The notes under the pieces: generated by a model
Database searches by the model: none
The model's input: only the letters and a program-made list of their open reading frames with translations
Told to the model about the DNA's origin: nothing
Part shown: positions 50,742 to 61,600 of the stretch, piece by piece
Layout: every line of letters starts with the position of its first letter
Numbering within the stretch: the stretch's first letter is position 1
NCBI RefSeq assembly: GCF_016807185.1
Contig: NZ_JAEVYN010000003.1
Location: 248,001 to 312,000 of the forward strand
DNA: 64,000 nt
Reading direction: 5' to 3'
Source of the DNA: Leptolyngbya sp. Cla-17
GTDB taxonomy: Bacteria; Cyanobacteriota; Cyanobacteriia; Leptolyngbyales; Leptolyngbyaceae
Made by a program: the position numbers and the translations under genes

Positions 50742-52613
50742 ATGGCACAAGCACAACCCCGCAGCAAAGTTGGGGAACTCCGTCCCAGCCAAATTCTATT
50801 TTCGGCTGGCATTGGTGCCGTGATTGATTTGCCGAACCTCTCCACGATGGTGATGGGACTGGATGATTGGGATCTGACCCATGCGGCTGAACTGGGAGAA
50901 GAACGCTTATTGGCAGTCGTGCGGCGATCTCTCAGCTATACGGTCAAGCGGTTACTGTCCCCGCCCGTGCCACCAGAAGCCGATAGCCTGTCGCCGCTCT
51001 TAGACGAGAGCCAGCGTGTAGGCATCCCAGTTTCACCGTTCCCGACCTGGATGCTCTGTCCCAGTTGCCGTCTCCTGGCTCCGCTCCAATCTGGACTCTT
51101 CGACCTCAAGACCGATCGCTTTCGCTCCGATCAAAACCGCTACATTCACACCAACTGCCCCAAAGGGAAATATCCACCCACCGTCATCCCTGCCCGTTTT
51201 CTGGTGGCTTGCCGACATGGGCATCTGGATGATTTTCCCTGGCGTTACTTTGTCCATCGCGGTGTCGATTGTCAAAAGGGCACCTTGCGGTTGTATGAGT
51301 ATGGTGTCTCCGGCTCGGCGGCTGATATTGAGGTCAAATGCGATGGCTGTGGGGCTAATCGTCGTATGTCGGATGCCTTTGGAGAGTTGGGTAAAAAATA
51401 TCTGCCTCAATGTCGCGGTCGTCATGTGCATCTGCGGCATTTTGCTGACGGGGGTTGCGACCAGCAAATGGTAGGCATTTCCTTAGGAGCTTCCAATAGC
51501 TGGTTTCCAATTACCCTCTCTGTCCTCTCCATCCCCACGACGGTTGATCGGCTGGCTCAACTGGTGGAGAAACACTGGACGGTACTAGAAAAAGCCGTCA
51601 GTCTAGAAGTGCTGGCTGCTTTCCGGCTGATTGGGCAACTGAAAGAGTTTGCGAAGTATACCGACGCCGAACTCTGGGCACAGATACAGCAGTGGCGATC
51701 AGCGACAGCGGACAACATGGAGGATGAAGCTAAAGACATCAAAACGCCCGAATGGCAGGTTTTCTCTAAGGCAGATACCAGTCTCAATTCGGCTGATTTT
51801 TGGCTTTCGTCTGTGGCCGCGCCCAAAGGCTATGAGGCTTATTTCAGCCAAGTCGTGCTGGTCGAACGCCTGCGGGAAGTCCGCGCCTTAGTCGGTTTTA
51901 CCCGGATTGAATCGCCTGGTGACTTTACGGAAACTGGCGAGTTGCCGGAGGACTGCTGGGCACCCCTGAGCCGCCAGGAGCCAAAGTGGGTGCCAGCAAC
52001 TGAAGTGCGCGGCGAAGGTCTCTTTATTCAGTTCAGCGAACCAGCGATCTCGCAGTGGGAGAACTTGCCACAACTGAAAGCCTACAAAAAACAGAGCGTT
52101 GAAGCGCATCGGCGTTGGCGCACAGCGCGATCGCTTGATCCTGATGCCAATTACCCTGGCGTTCGCTACTTTCTACTACATTCGTTCGCTCATGCCTTAA
52201 TGCGACAGTTAGCCATTGAATGTGGTTATAGCGCCGCTAGTTTAAGAGAGCGCATTTACTCCAAGTCCCCGGATGAGGATAACGGACCCATGGCAGGCAT
52301 TCTGCTCTATACAGCGGCACCCGATAGTGAAGGCACCTTGGGTGGCTTAGTGAGTTTAGGAGAACCAACAACACTCGGTCGTCATATTGGTCAAGCTTTA
52401 GAGCAGATGCGCTTATGTGCCTCTGACCCTCTGTGTGCAGAGCATAGCCCGCTCCAATCCCTGAACTCCTTACATTGGGCTGCCTGCCATGCCTGCCTCT
52501 TCAGCCCAGAAACATCCTGCGAACGGGGCAACAAATACCTCGATCGGACGCTCCTGGTCCCAACGGTGAAGACCGAATTAGAGTCTCTCGCCTTCTTTCA
52601 GTCGGTAGTTTGA
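50742..52613 (+). CDS. drmB: DISARM protein DrmB (DUF1998)
   Basis: DrmB partners DrmA and carries a C-terminal DUF1998 domain. In this 623-residue protein, the zinc-site cysteines start with Cys106 and Cys109 (LCPSCRLLAP); a second cluster follows at CDGCGANRRMSDA and GRHVHLRH. The DUF1998 part includes LLHSFAHALMRQLAIECGYS (about 480), and a C-terminal cluster CASDPLCAEHSP and HWAACHACLFSPETSC (about 560-593) for another metal site. ATG 50742 has GAGAGGA before it. It sits 13 bp after drmA and 3 bp before drmC, confirming a drmABC operon. Confidence 0.93.
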   Translation: MAQAQPRSKVGELRPSQILFSAGIGAVIDLPNLSTMVMGLDDWDLTHAAELGEERLLAVVRRSLSYTVKRLLSPPVPPEADSLSPLLDESQRVGIPVSPFPTWMLCPSCRLLAPLQSGLFDLKTDRFRSDQNRYIHTNCPKGKYPPTVIPARFLVACRHGHLDDFPWRYFVHRGVDCQKGTLRLYEYGVSGSAADIEVKCDGCGANRRMSDAFGELGKKYLPQCRGRHVHLRHFADGGCDQQMVGISLGASNSWFPITLSVLSIPTTVDRLAQLVEKHWTVLEKAVSLEVLAAFRLIGQLKEFAKYTDAELWAQIQQWRSATADNMEDEAKDIKTPEWQVFSKADTSLNSADFWLSSVAAPKGYEAYFSQVVLVERLREVRALVGFTRIESPGDFTETGELPEDCWAPLSRQEPKWVPATEVRGEGLFIQFSEPAISQWENLPQLKAYKKQSVEAHRRWRTARSLDPDANYPGVRYFLLHSFAHALMRQLAIECGYSAASLRERIYSKSPDEDNGPMAGILLYTAAPDSEGTLGGLVSLGEPTTLGRHIGQALEQMRLCASDPLCAEHSPLQSLNSLHWAACHACLFSPETSCERGNKYLDRTLLVPTVKTELESLAFFQSVV

Positions 52614-52616
52614 CCT

Positions 52617-53435
52617 ATGGCTACCCTCTCTGCCAAACTGCTGGAACAGTTACGCCGGGTCGCTCAGGAAGTGCCAGCCTCCACCCTGGACTCCCTGCTG
52701 CGAGTGCTCATGACTGTCAGTTTTAGTGGGTCATCCACACTAAAGCACAAGCTTCTGCCCTTACTGCCGAGAGCCTCATGGCGACAGTTGACCAATGACT
52801 TGATTGATGTGTGGCAGACCGAGGCGACTCTCTTAGATGGCAACGCGATCGCGACCGCCTTGGCAACTGCCGCACATTGCCAAGATAGACTCCAACAGGA
52901 GCTAACGGCTGAACTGGTTTGGACTGGACCGAATCCAGACGCACTTCCTCTACGACGCACCGATCAAGCTTTGTTACAACTGATTCGCGCCGCACAGCAA
53001 GATCTCCTGATTGTCAGTTTTGCCATCTATAACATTCCTGAGATTGTTCAAGCACTCATTGCTGCGCTTGATCGTGGGGTTAAAGTTCGCATCATCGCTG
53101 AAACCCCTGAAGCCAGCGACGGTAAAATTTCTTTTGGGATGGCAACGACCTTTGGCAGGGAGATCTTAGAACGGTTTCAGATCTATGTCTGGCCAAAGGA
53201 AAAACGTCCTGTGGATGAGCATGGGCGGTATGGTTCTCTGCATGCCAAGTGTGCTGTTTGCGATTACCAACAGCTCTTTATCTCCAGCGCCAACTTGACA
53301 GCATATGCCATGTCACTAAACATCGAGATGGGTATTCTAATTCAGAATTGTAGGCTTGCAAGACAGGTTGTGCAGCAAATGGATCAGCTCATTTTCTATG
53401 GAGATTTAACGCTTTGGGAAAGCGACTCTTCGTAA
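52617..53435 (+). CDS. drmC: DISARM phospholipase D-like protein DrmC
   Basis: DrmC is the PLD-superfamily member of DISARM and is dispensable in some tested systems. This 272-residue protein has a single HKD-like motif, LHAKCAVCD with His209, Lys211 and Asp216, followed by LFISSANLTAYAM. The first half is helical with a PLD-like strand LLIVSFAIYNIPEIVQAL. One HKD per chain implies dimerisation to form an active site. It starts 3 bp after the drmB stop. It converges on the YhcG-type nuclease gene with 42 bp between. Confidence 0.9.
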   Translation: MATLSAKLLEQLRRVAQEVPASTLDSLLRVLMTVSFSGSSTLKHKLLPLLPRASWRQLTNDLIDVWQTEATLLDGNAIATALATAAHCQDRLQQELTAELVWTGPNPDALPLRRTDQALLQLIRAAQQDLLIVSFAIYNIPEIVQALIAALDRGVKVRIIAETPEASDGKISFGMATTFGREILERFQIYVWPKEKRPVDEHGRYGSLHAKCAVCDYQQLFISSANLTAYAMSLNIEMGILIQNCRLARQVVQQMDQLIFYGDLTLWESDSS

Positions 53436-53477
53436 CCAGGTTGGCATATCCGCTCCGAAGGAAACTTGCAAAACACT

Positions 53478-54581
53478 TTATTCTTCATCAGGGGTGGCGG
53501 GGTCAGCAAATAGGGAAAGCTGTTCTATCTCCTGAGATATTAGAGACTGCTCAACTTCGGCAGCGATCGCCTCCATTTCTTCCTCTAGATCTGCAATCGT
53601 CGGTAAACTCATCTGTAACTCTTCTGGTAATGGTGTGCCCATGTGGTAGGTGGAGATGCCGATTGGTTTATGAACGTCTCGCAAGGCATACTCAGCAACG
53701 GTCTTACTCTTAGTCCGGCAGAGGATAATCCCGATCGTCGGTTTATCGTCAGTACCTCGCAACAAGTCATCTACCACTGAAACGTAAAAGTTCATCTTCC
53801 CGGAAAATTCTGGCTCAAATTCGACAACCTTTAGATCAATAACGACGAAACAATGCAGGCGGAAATGATAAAAGAGCAGATCGATTCTGTATTCTTTCCC
53901 GTCTACAACCAAGGGATATTGACTGCCGACAAAGGAAAACCCCACCCCTAACTCCAGCAAAAACTCCCGAATGTGCTGAATGAGAGCTGTTTCTAGCTCT
54001 CGCTCTAGAGCTTGCTTACCTAAACTTAGGAAGTCGAACGAGTACGGATTTTTAATGACCTGCTGCGCTAGTTCGGATTGAGGATCAGGAAGAACTCGGC
54101 TAAAATTGGTAATCGCGCTGCCCTGACGACGGTAAAGCTGACTATCCATTTGATGAATCAAGACGTTGCGGCTCCAGCCATACTCAATGGTTTGCTGGAT
54201 ATACCAAATTCGTTCTTTCGGGGTTTTTACTGCGTCCAAAATCCGGACATTGTGCCCCCAGGGAATTAGTGCAACAACCTGTTGCACAATTTCTATATCT
54301 GGGTAAGCCCCTGCGAATGCTCTCATGTAAAGCAAGTTGCGGGCAGAAAACCCTTTAATATCTGGGAATGCTTTACGCAGGTCAGTTGCTAGTCGATTAA
54401 TGACTTTGGCTCCCCATCCCTGCTGCTGCTGTCGCTGCAAAATTTCCTGTCCAATCTGCCAATAGAGCAGAATGAGTTCCCGGTTTACTGCCAGAGCTGC
54501 CCTCACCTGAGCATTGCGAATTCGCTCTTTTAGCTCACCGAGAAACTCTTCATAGCCTAGCTTTGACAGATCGTTACCCAT
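53478..54581 (-). CDS. PD-(D/E)XK nuclease-domain protein, YhcG/DUF1016 family
   Basis: The 367-residue protein has the N-terminal DUF1016 helical domain (QVRAALAVNRELILLYWQIG, then ARNLLYMRAFAGAYPD) and the C-terminal nuclease domain, with Asp234 in EYRIDLLFYH and Asp249-Leu-Lys251 in VVIDLK as probable catalytic residues. YhcG-type proteins are often near type I restriction genes and other defence loci. Its role is unproven; it may be a nuclease or a helper of recombination. It is convergent with drmC and transcribed alone. Confidence 0.9.
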   Translation of the reverse strand: MGNDLSKLGYEEFLGELKERIRNAQVRAALAVNRELILLYWQIGQEILQRQQQQGWGAKVINRLATDLRKAFPDIKGFSARNLLYMRAFAGAYPDIEIVQQVVALIPWGHNVRILDAVKTPKERIWYIQQTIEYGWSRNVLIHQMDSQLYRRQGSAITNFSRVLPDPQSELAQQVIKNPYSFDFLSLGKQALERELETALIQHIREFLLELGVGFSFVGSQYPLVVDGKEYRIDLLFYHFRLHCFVVIDLKVVEFEPEFSGKMNFYVSVVDDLLRGTDDKPTIGIILCRTKSKTVAEYALRDVHKPIGISTYHMGTPLPEELQMSLPTIADLEEEMEAIAAEVEQSLISQEIEQLSLFADPATPDEE

Positions 54582-54977
54582 TGCCCTTCCATTCCCAGCT
54601 TATTGATTGTATCGGAGAGGCATTTCGGACGGTAGTCCAAGTGCTTTTGGACAGTTTATGGGGCTGGCTGTTTTGACTGCGATCGCCCGTAGTGCCATAC
54701 TCAAATTTTTCAGCGACAATGAGCATTAAGCGTTCAGGAGCCGATGATGATTTAAGCTAAAGCCCTGCCTGAACTGGATGACGCTGAGGATCTAGAGAAA
54801 CTATTCAGTCTGGGGCGTGAAGCGTCTGGATTCGGTTGGGGCGGCATCTGAATGCCTATGTAGATGTTCTCTTGCTCCTTTACCGGATGGAACTCCCGTT
54901 GAATTTTACAGATGCCACAGCAGGAAAAACTTATAGATTGATTGTGGCAGTTGTCTCTGATCTACTCAGATGAAACA
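54582..54977. other. Gap with only decayed fragments
   Basis: No complete gene is seen. On the plus strand, a frame beginning near 54850 reads LNAYVDVLLLLYRMELPLNF and goes on to a stop at 54974 (about 40 codons), and another near 54760 reads LPELDDAEDLEKLFSLGREA. Both look like broken protein-coding remnants of the same or two lost genes, but I cannot assign them. Confidence 0.3.
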
Positions 54978-55529
54978 TCAACGCCCCTTTTCTAAGTCAG
55001 AATAAATCAACGTTTCAACTCCCAATACAACAAGCAGTAACAGCTCCACCCAGGACAAAATCGTTACTCCAATCGGTGGATTGGGAACCAGAAACCAGAA
55101 TGCTCCCAGAGCAATCATTCCTGAAGCGACAAATGTAATTTCATCTACAATTAGCTGTTGAATTTTACGGCGCTTGCGGTGCTTGTCATCCCGATGAGCA
55201 ATTTCCCACCCAAACAGAGTTTCCAGGTCATCGTAGCCCGTATACTCCTTGACCTTGTCAACCAGTTTGTAGCGAATGTATCTGCAGATCGCCGAAATCT
55301 TCTCATCGTTGACCACGTAAGTCCAGCCTAGAATCAGGCATACCCAAGGAACCACCAGTAAGGCATAGTAGTTGGCAGCATTAGAAACCGCAAACGAGAT
55401 GATCGTGGCAAACAAGCCCAACGTTACGTAGAGCAAGTTGTCCCGGAAGCCAATTCGTTGAGCCTGCTCAGACTTCAGCTTGTCATATTCCTTAAAAAAG
55501 ATTTCAAGAATTTGGTTTTTATCGCTCAT
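54978..55529 (-). CDS. Four-helix membrane protein, divergent partner of the giant PNP-TPR gene
   Basis: The 183-residue protein has a polar N-terminal helix (ILEIFFKEYDKLKSEQAQRI), two membrane hairpins (about LLYVTLGLFATIISFAV with YYALLVVPWVCLILGWTYVV, and FVASGMIALGAFWFLV with VELLLLVVLGVETLIY), and a basic cytoplasmic loop between them (HRDDKHRKRRKIQQ). Small proteins of this type accompany nucleotide-signalled or STAND-like conflict proteins and may be membrane effectors. It is divergent from the 2256-residue gene with 144 bp between starts. I do not know the family name with confidence. Confidence 0.6.
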   Translation of the reverse strand: MSDKNQILEIFFKEYDKLKSEQAQRIGFRDNLLYVTLGLFATIISFAVSNAANYYALLVVPWVCLILGWTYVVNDEKISAICRYIRYKLVDKVKEYTGYDDLETLFGWEIAHRDDKHRKRRKIQQLIVDEITFVASGMIALGAFWFLVPNPPIGVTILSWVELLLLVVLGVETLIYSDLEKGR

Positions 55530-55673
55530 GGCTGGCTCCTACTCAAACCTACCTTTATTGTGGCTGATGAGAAGTCATTCATCAGCAAACCAAACAAATT
55601 CTCTAAACTGTGGGCAATTGTTAGGTGAAATAGCCAAAATAGTGGGTATTCAGGTTACTTGAAGGATTAGCCC

Positions 55674-58600
55674 ATGCCTCGTGCGGTGATACTAACTGCT
55701 CTGCCTGTTGAATATTTGGCTGTTCGTGCCTATCTTATAAGTCTTCAAGAGGAAATGCATCCTCAGGGGACAATCTACGAGCGGGGGCAGTTCGTTTCTG
55801 GGGGGCGACTTTGGGAAGTTGGGATTGTTGAAATTGGCGCAGGTAATTCAGGTACAGCGTTTGAGGCGGAGAGGGCGATCTCCTACTTCAACCCAAATGT
55901 TATCCTTTTCGTCGGAGTAGCTGGAGGCATTAAGGATGTTGTACTGGGCGATGTCGTTGCCTCAACAAAAGTTTACGGATACGAATCTGGTAAGACAGAA
56001 GGAACGTTCAGACCTAGACCAGAAGTTGGGCTAAGTGCTTATAGTCTGGAACAACGAGCCAGAGCCGAAGCTAGAAAATCAGATTGGCTACAGAGATTGT
56101 CGTCCGTTCCTTCTCCTGTGCCAAAAGTTTATGTCGCGCCAATTGCGGCTGGTGAAAAAGTAATCGCTGCGATCGAGTCGGAAATTTTTGAATTTTTGCG
56201 CTCCAATTATGGAGATGCGATCGCGGTTGAGATGGAAGGATTTGGCTTTCTCGATGCAGCTCGTGCCAATCAACAAGTGTTCGCACTGATAATTCGTGGC
56301 ATTTCTGACCTGATTTATAACAAAACTCAAGCAGACACGGAGGGCTATCAAGAGATCGCTGCACGTCATGCTAGTGCTTTTGCATTTGAAATCTTAGCTA
56401 AATTCAATTACGAATCAAAACAGGGATTTGAACCGAAGCCTCGTCAGGCTGAGCAAATGGTTCAATATGGCTCTGATTATGCTCAAGGATATCAGACAGT
56501 CGTTCAGTCAGGTGGAGTAGCCTATAACGGTGGAATTCACATTCATACTTCTCAAAACCAAAACAGCTTACGGCATTTAGAACTTCAGTTAGCTATTTCT
56601 AATTCTGAGTTAGAGCGCTTATCCTCAGGGATTTCCGAAGACATCAATGCCAATAAATTGGAAGAGATTTGTGAACTTGAACGTGAAGGACTGGTGCGGA
56701 GTGCTCATAGTGGAACTAGAGAACTACGCGATTCGGAAAATTGGAAGATATTTGAGAGACCAGTCCAAGCAAAGATTCTTAAGATGTTGGCAGGCTACGC
56801 GATTGTATTGGATGACGATGCCATTGAAGCGAGTAATCTGCTTGAGCAAGCTACTCAGTTAGATCCTAAAGCGGATACAATCTTCATCCGAACTCTGATT
56901 TGCTCTCGCACTCAAGGTGTACAGGCTGCATTAGCAGAACTTAGTAATTTTAACGATATTAGTCTCTTCAACTTAAAGCTTGCTCTGCTGATAGAGATTA
57001 GTCGGGCTAATGAAGCGATCGCAACAATTCAGACAATTCCCAATAATATTCAACCTAACGCCGAAACTCATCGTCTACATGCATTAGCCCTTCTAATTGA
57101 AGGCAATATACTCGAAGCACAACAGAAGATTCAAGAAGCTGTTTCTGCCAATTCCGAGTGGGAAACGGTACGTGAAACAGAGGCAGTCATTAAATACCAT
57201 AGTGCTTTATCTCCTGCTGCCTTGCAAAAGGGTAGGTTCCCTCTTCCTGAACCTGTTGATAAAGCATTTATCAAGCATGATGACGACAGTTTAGCTCGTC
57301 TACGAAAGGCTGAAGCTGCGTTTGCCAGACTTGCTTCAGAATCGGAGAGAGCAGAAGATTTACGGCAGTACTGGAAAATCTGGCAGCTTGCTTGTTTGGC
57401 TAATGATCCGGATCGACAAGATGAAGCGCAAGCATTTTGCCTACGTCTGCTTGAAGAGAATTCAGCTAATACAAAGACAATTGTTTGGGCGATCGCACGA
57501 AACTACGAAATTGACACTGCGGTCAGTCAAAGAACTTTAGATAAATCCCTTAAGATATCTACCAATGATAGAGATGCGATTGAACGTATTACTGTTCTGC
57601 TCTGGCTCTACCTTAATGATGATAATTCTGAAGCTGCCTTAGACCTTCTAAATCGAACAAGAGAGAAGTTTGCACAGCACGGTGATCTTAATTACTGGCT
57701 CTTTTGGTATATTCAAGCTCTCATAGCAGTTGAGAGACTTGAAGAAGCGCTTCAGGAAATTGAAGCTGTATCTGATCCGCAAGCACGTCGTCTCTTAAGA
57801 ACAGCAGTTTTACGAGAAATTGCTACAGAATCCGGTGATTGGCAAGCAGTGATTGAGCATCTGGAAAATTGCTTTGAGGAAACTCAAGATGGCAAATTCT
57901 TGTATGAGTGCTGTTATCTAAAAGCCTATCTTCAAGACTGGTTTTACGTTGCAGATCAATCTGAGGTATTGCTTGAAAAAATTGGCACACCCCGTGCTTT
58001 GAGCCTTGCAGTAGATTGCTCTCACAGGGCAAAACGACCAGGTCGATGTGTGAAACTTTTAAGTGAAAACCAAAAGCTTTTCCCGAATGGTGTTCTGCCT
58101 GACTACTTACGTCATCTCAAGGTTTGGTGCTTAGCTCAAACTGGTGCTATCACAGCAGCAGTACATGAAGCGGAATCTTTGGCAAAAGACTATCCAACTG
58201 CAAATAATCTAGCAACCCTACTGGCAATTCAGTTCCGGCAGGGAGATGCTCATGGAATGGTAATTACAGCCAGGTACTTATTAGAGAAGAACGATGTTCC
58301 ACCAGCCAATCTTTTACAAGCCGCAAGATTAGTTCAGCCTAAGGACTTAAGGCTAGCTCGTCAGATCTGGCAAAAGGCAACGGAAGCTTCAGTTGATCCA
58401 GACATATTAGGAGAAGTAATTGATATAGGCTTCAAGTTATCGCTTGATGCAAATGATGCAGAATTTCGTCAGTTCCTACATCAAGCTCAACTTCTAGCCC
58501 TCGAAGATAAAGGACCTTTTAAAGCAGTTCCGCTCAGGGAAGTTATTTCTCTACAACGCAGTTGGTCAGAACATGCAAACGAACTGAATACAAAATATGA

Positions 58601-61600
58601 CCGTGGAGGACTTCCCATTCACTTGGTTGCTGAAGCAGGTAGATTCCCCCTTGTAAATCTCTTCCGAGATCTCCTGCAAAAGAATGCTGTGGCACCAAAT
58701 CCGCACCGCCAACCATCAATCCTCGTAAGGCATGGTGGTCGTCCGGTGCAAGCGCATCCTTTGTCAGAAGAGTTTAGATTATCTTGCACTCACTGGCGAT
58801 TGCATTTAGATATATCAGCTTTTCTACTAGCTGATTACTTAGAAATTCTTGACCTTTTGGAAGAGCATTTCAAGCCCCTTAAAGTTTCTGCTGTATTTCA
58901 GCCAGCTCTAGCACGCCAGCTTCAGATGCTACACTCGCATCAACCTTCCCGGTTAGAGCTATATCGACAAACGCTAGAACTGTTGTACAGAAATGTTCTC
59001 AAAGAACTACCACGGCGAATGGAGGTTTCCATTTCCTTCAGCTGTGATTTGGTGGAAAAGAAAGGGCAACAGTGGATAGCTCTATTGGAAAAGGCAAAAA
59101 CTGAAGGTGGTTATCTAGTTGAGTTTCTACCATTACAGGTATGGATTACTGAGGAAGAGCTACAACCAATATCTTTATCACCAGAAGATCAAGCACAGGT
59201 TATCAATTGCCGTTCTTTGTTAGAAGCACTTAGGCAAAGCAAAGTAATAACAGACAACCAATACCAATCAGCATTAACGGGTTTGGGAAGTGAAGGACAT
59301 TCAGAACCTTCAGCTTTACTACCTCAACTAAACGTTCCAATTTATCTTATGGGTGGCACTGCTTCAGTTCTAGCAGAAGCCAAAATACTTAATAAAATCT
59401 GTCAATATTTTCAAGTCACCGTTGACTATACTTACCTTGATGAGGCACGGCTCGCTATAAGTAGCAACGAACAGCGTTCAAGACTTGTGAGTGAGTTAAC
59501 TGATCTAATAGAGCGTGTGCGGGATGGATTAGAGAAGCATACTTATGAAACAGTTACGCTGCCGGATAGTAAAGCTAATCAGGAATTAGAACATGAGAAT
59601 GAGAATAACCTCGATTTACTAACGGCATTTGATTTATTTAGATTCGAATCTCAACTTGATAATGATATAGATGTTATTTGGATTGACGATCGCTTTTTCA
59701 ATCAATATCCTCATCACACTCAAATTATCACTATCGTTGAAGTACTTGATGCGCTTCTTGCTGTTAATGCGCTCAGTCAAGATGATTACTACGATAAACT
59801 ATTGCAACTCCGTAAAGCCAACACCCGCTATATTCCAATTAGTGGTAAGGAAATTGTCTACTGGCTGAGACAGGCACCAATAATCGATGGTTCTATTAAG
59901 GAAACTGAGGCACTGGCGCTTCTTAGGCAATATATTGCTTCTTGTCTCATCGACACTCATAGATTGCAACTACCTCCTATACCGGACAATTCTCCAAATC
60001 CTCAGGGTGAGATAACCTTTCTACTAAGCTGCCTCCGTGCAACTGAAGACGCGATAATTGCTGGATGGTTGGATACTTTGGTAAGCAATGAGGATGCTGT
60101 TGCTTACGCTAACTGGATGTTGCTTAATCTTTATACGGGAACTTTTGGATTCCGCCACCTAACGCCAACTAATGATTCTAATGGTAATGGTACTGACCTG
60201 ATTGGGCTGGATATCAGCAGTTTATATATAAGTGGCATCCACCTATGGCGAGAGCAAAACAGCAATAGCTTAGAGGAACAGAGCCTTCGGCTGCATTACT
60301 TTACTTGGCTTGACTGGCAATTGACTGACCGACGATTTAAGGCTAACCCAGATGCTGCAAATATTACATCAAAAGCCATTCACTTCTTGCTTTATGAACA
60401 AAGCAAAGCCCATCAAGAGGATGAATTACAAGACCAAGTTGTCCGTTACATTCATCAGCAATTCTATTATGATCTTCCCGATTCCCTTTGCACTGAAATA
60501 AAATCTGATCAAGAACTGATGGATTGGCTTGGGATTAGAACTATTCCTTCTATCAAAATTGATAGGTTGAGTTTGCCATCAGCAGAGTTTTGGCAAGCTG
60601 CTGAAGCGGCAGTAAATGGCAAAGAGGCTACTATTACTGCACTGGAACCTGAAATTGAACTTAGAATTCAACCCGCTACGAACAATTCTGCAAGAGACGT
60701 TCTGGAGATCAGAAGTTATGACGGCTCAATTGTGCAAGGAATAGACGATGCATTATTCCAATTGTTACATCATGACTCATCTCCAGGAGTAGAGGTTCTG
60801 AGATCGCGCCGATTTTGGTTAGATTGTGATAATAAAACGCTGGATAAGCTTATTGCTGAGATTAGTACTATCGAAGAACCCCGTGAGCGCTTTGAACAGG
60901 CTAAAACGTGGCGAGCTCAATCTGCGGCTTTCTTCTATAAAAAGCTTGAATTAGAACTTGCTCATACTGATGAGTTGAGTATGAGTGAGTTAATGCCTCC
61001 CTCAGCTGAGGGATTACTCAGACATTTTCGTATGGATACAACTATCACCAGTGGTGACGCTTTTCATGCTCGTCTGAGTCAAGCTGCTCAATCTCTAATT
61101 GCTGAAGAAGGTCTTGAAGAAGCGTTAGAACGGTTGGCTTGTCTACCTGTTAAATTGCCCTTAGTAATACTAGAAGAGCTAGGTAAGTTAGCTCCTGAAG
61201 ACAGACAGTCTCTATTCAAGAAGCTCACTGCCTCTTGGGCATCCCCCATATGTAAGTTTCATCTGATTGATTTGGCTTTGTGTTTTCCCCAAAAGGAAGA
61301 AAGTGAATTAGTGAAGCATTTACTCAATGAAGTTTACAGTGATACAGCTATCCCTCACTTCAATCTACTTAGTGTGCTGTTGCAACTAACAGATAATGCA
61401 TTTAGTTTCCGCCCTGATGTTAAAGAATGGTCTGTCCCCGTCAGATTAGCTATGACCTGGGCACATGCAAGTAAACTGCAAAATTTCCTAGATATTCCAG
61501 GTTTAAAACTTCAGGAGTTTATTGAAAATCTTTGGGTAATGCTTCAGAGCCAAGTCAATCCAGATAGATTTAATCGAGACGTGAAGTTTTGGAATGACAT

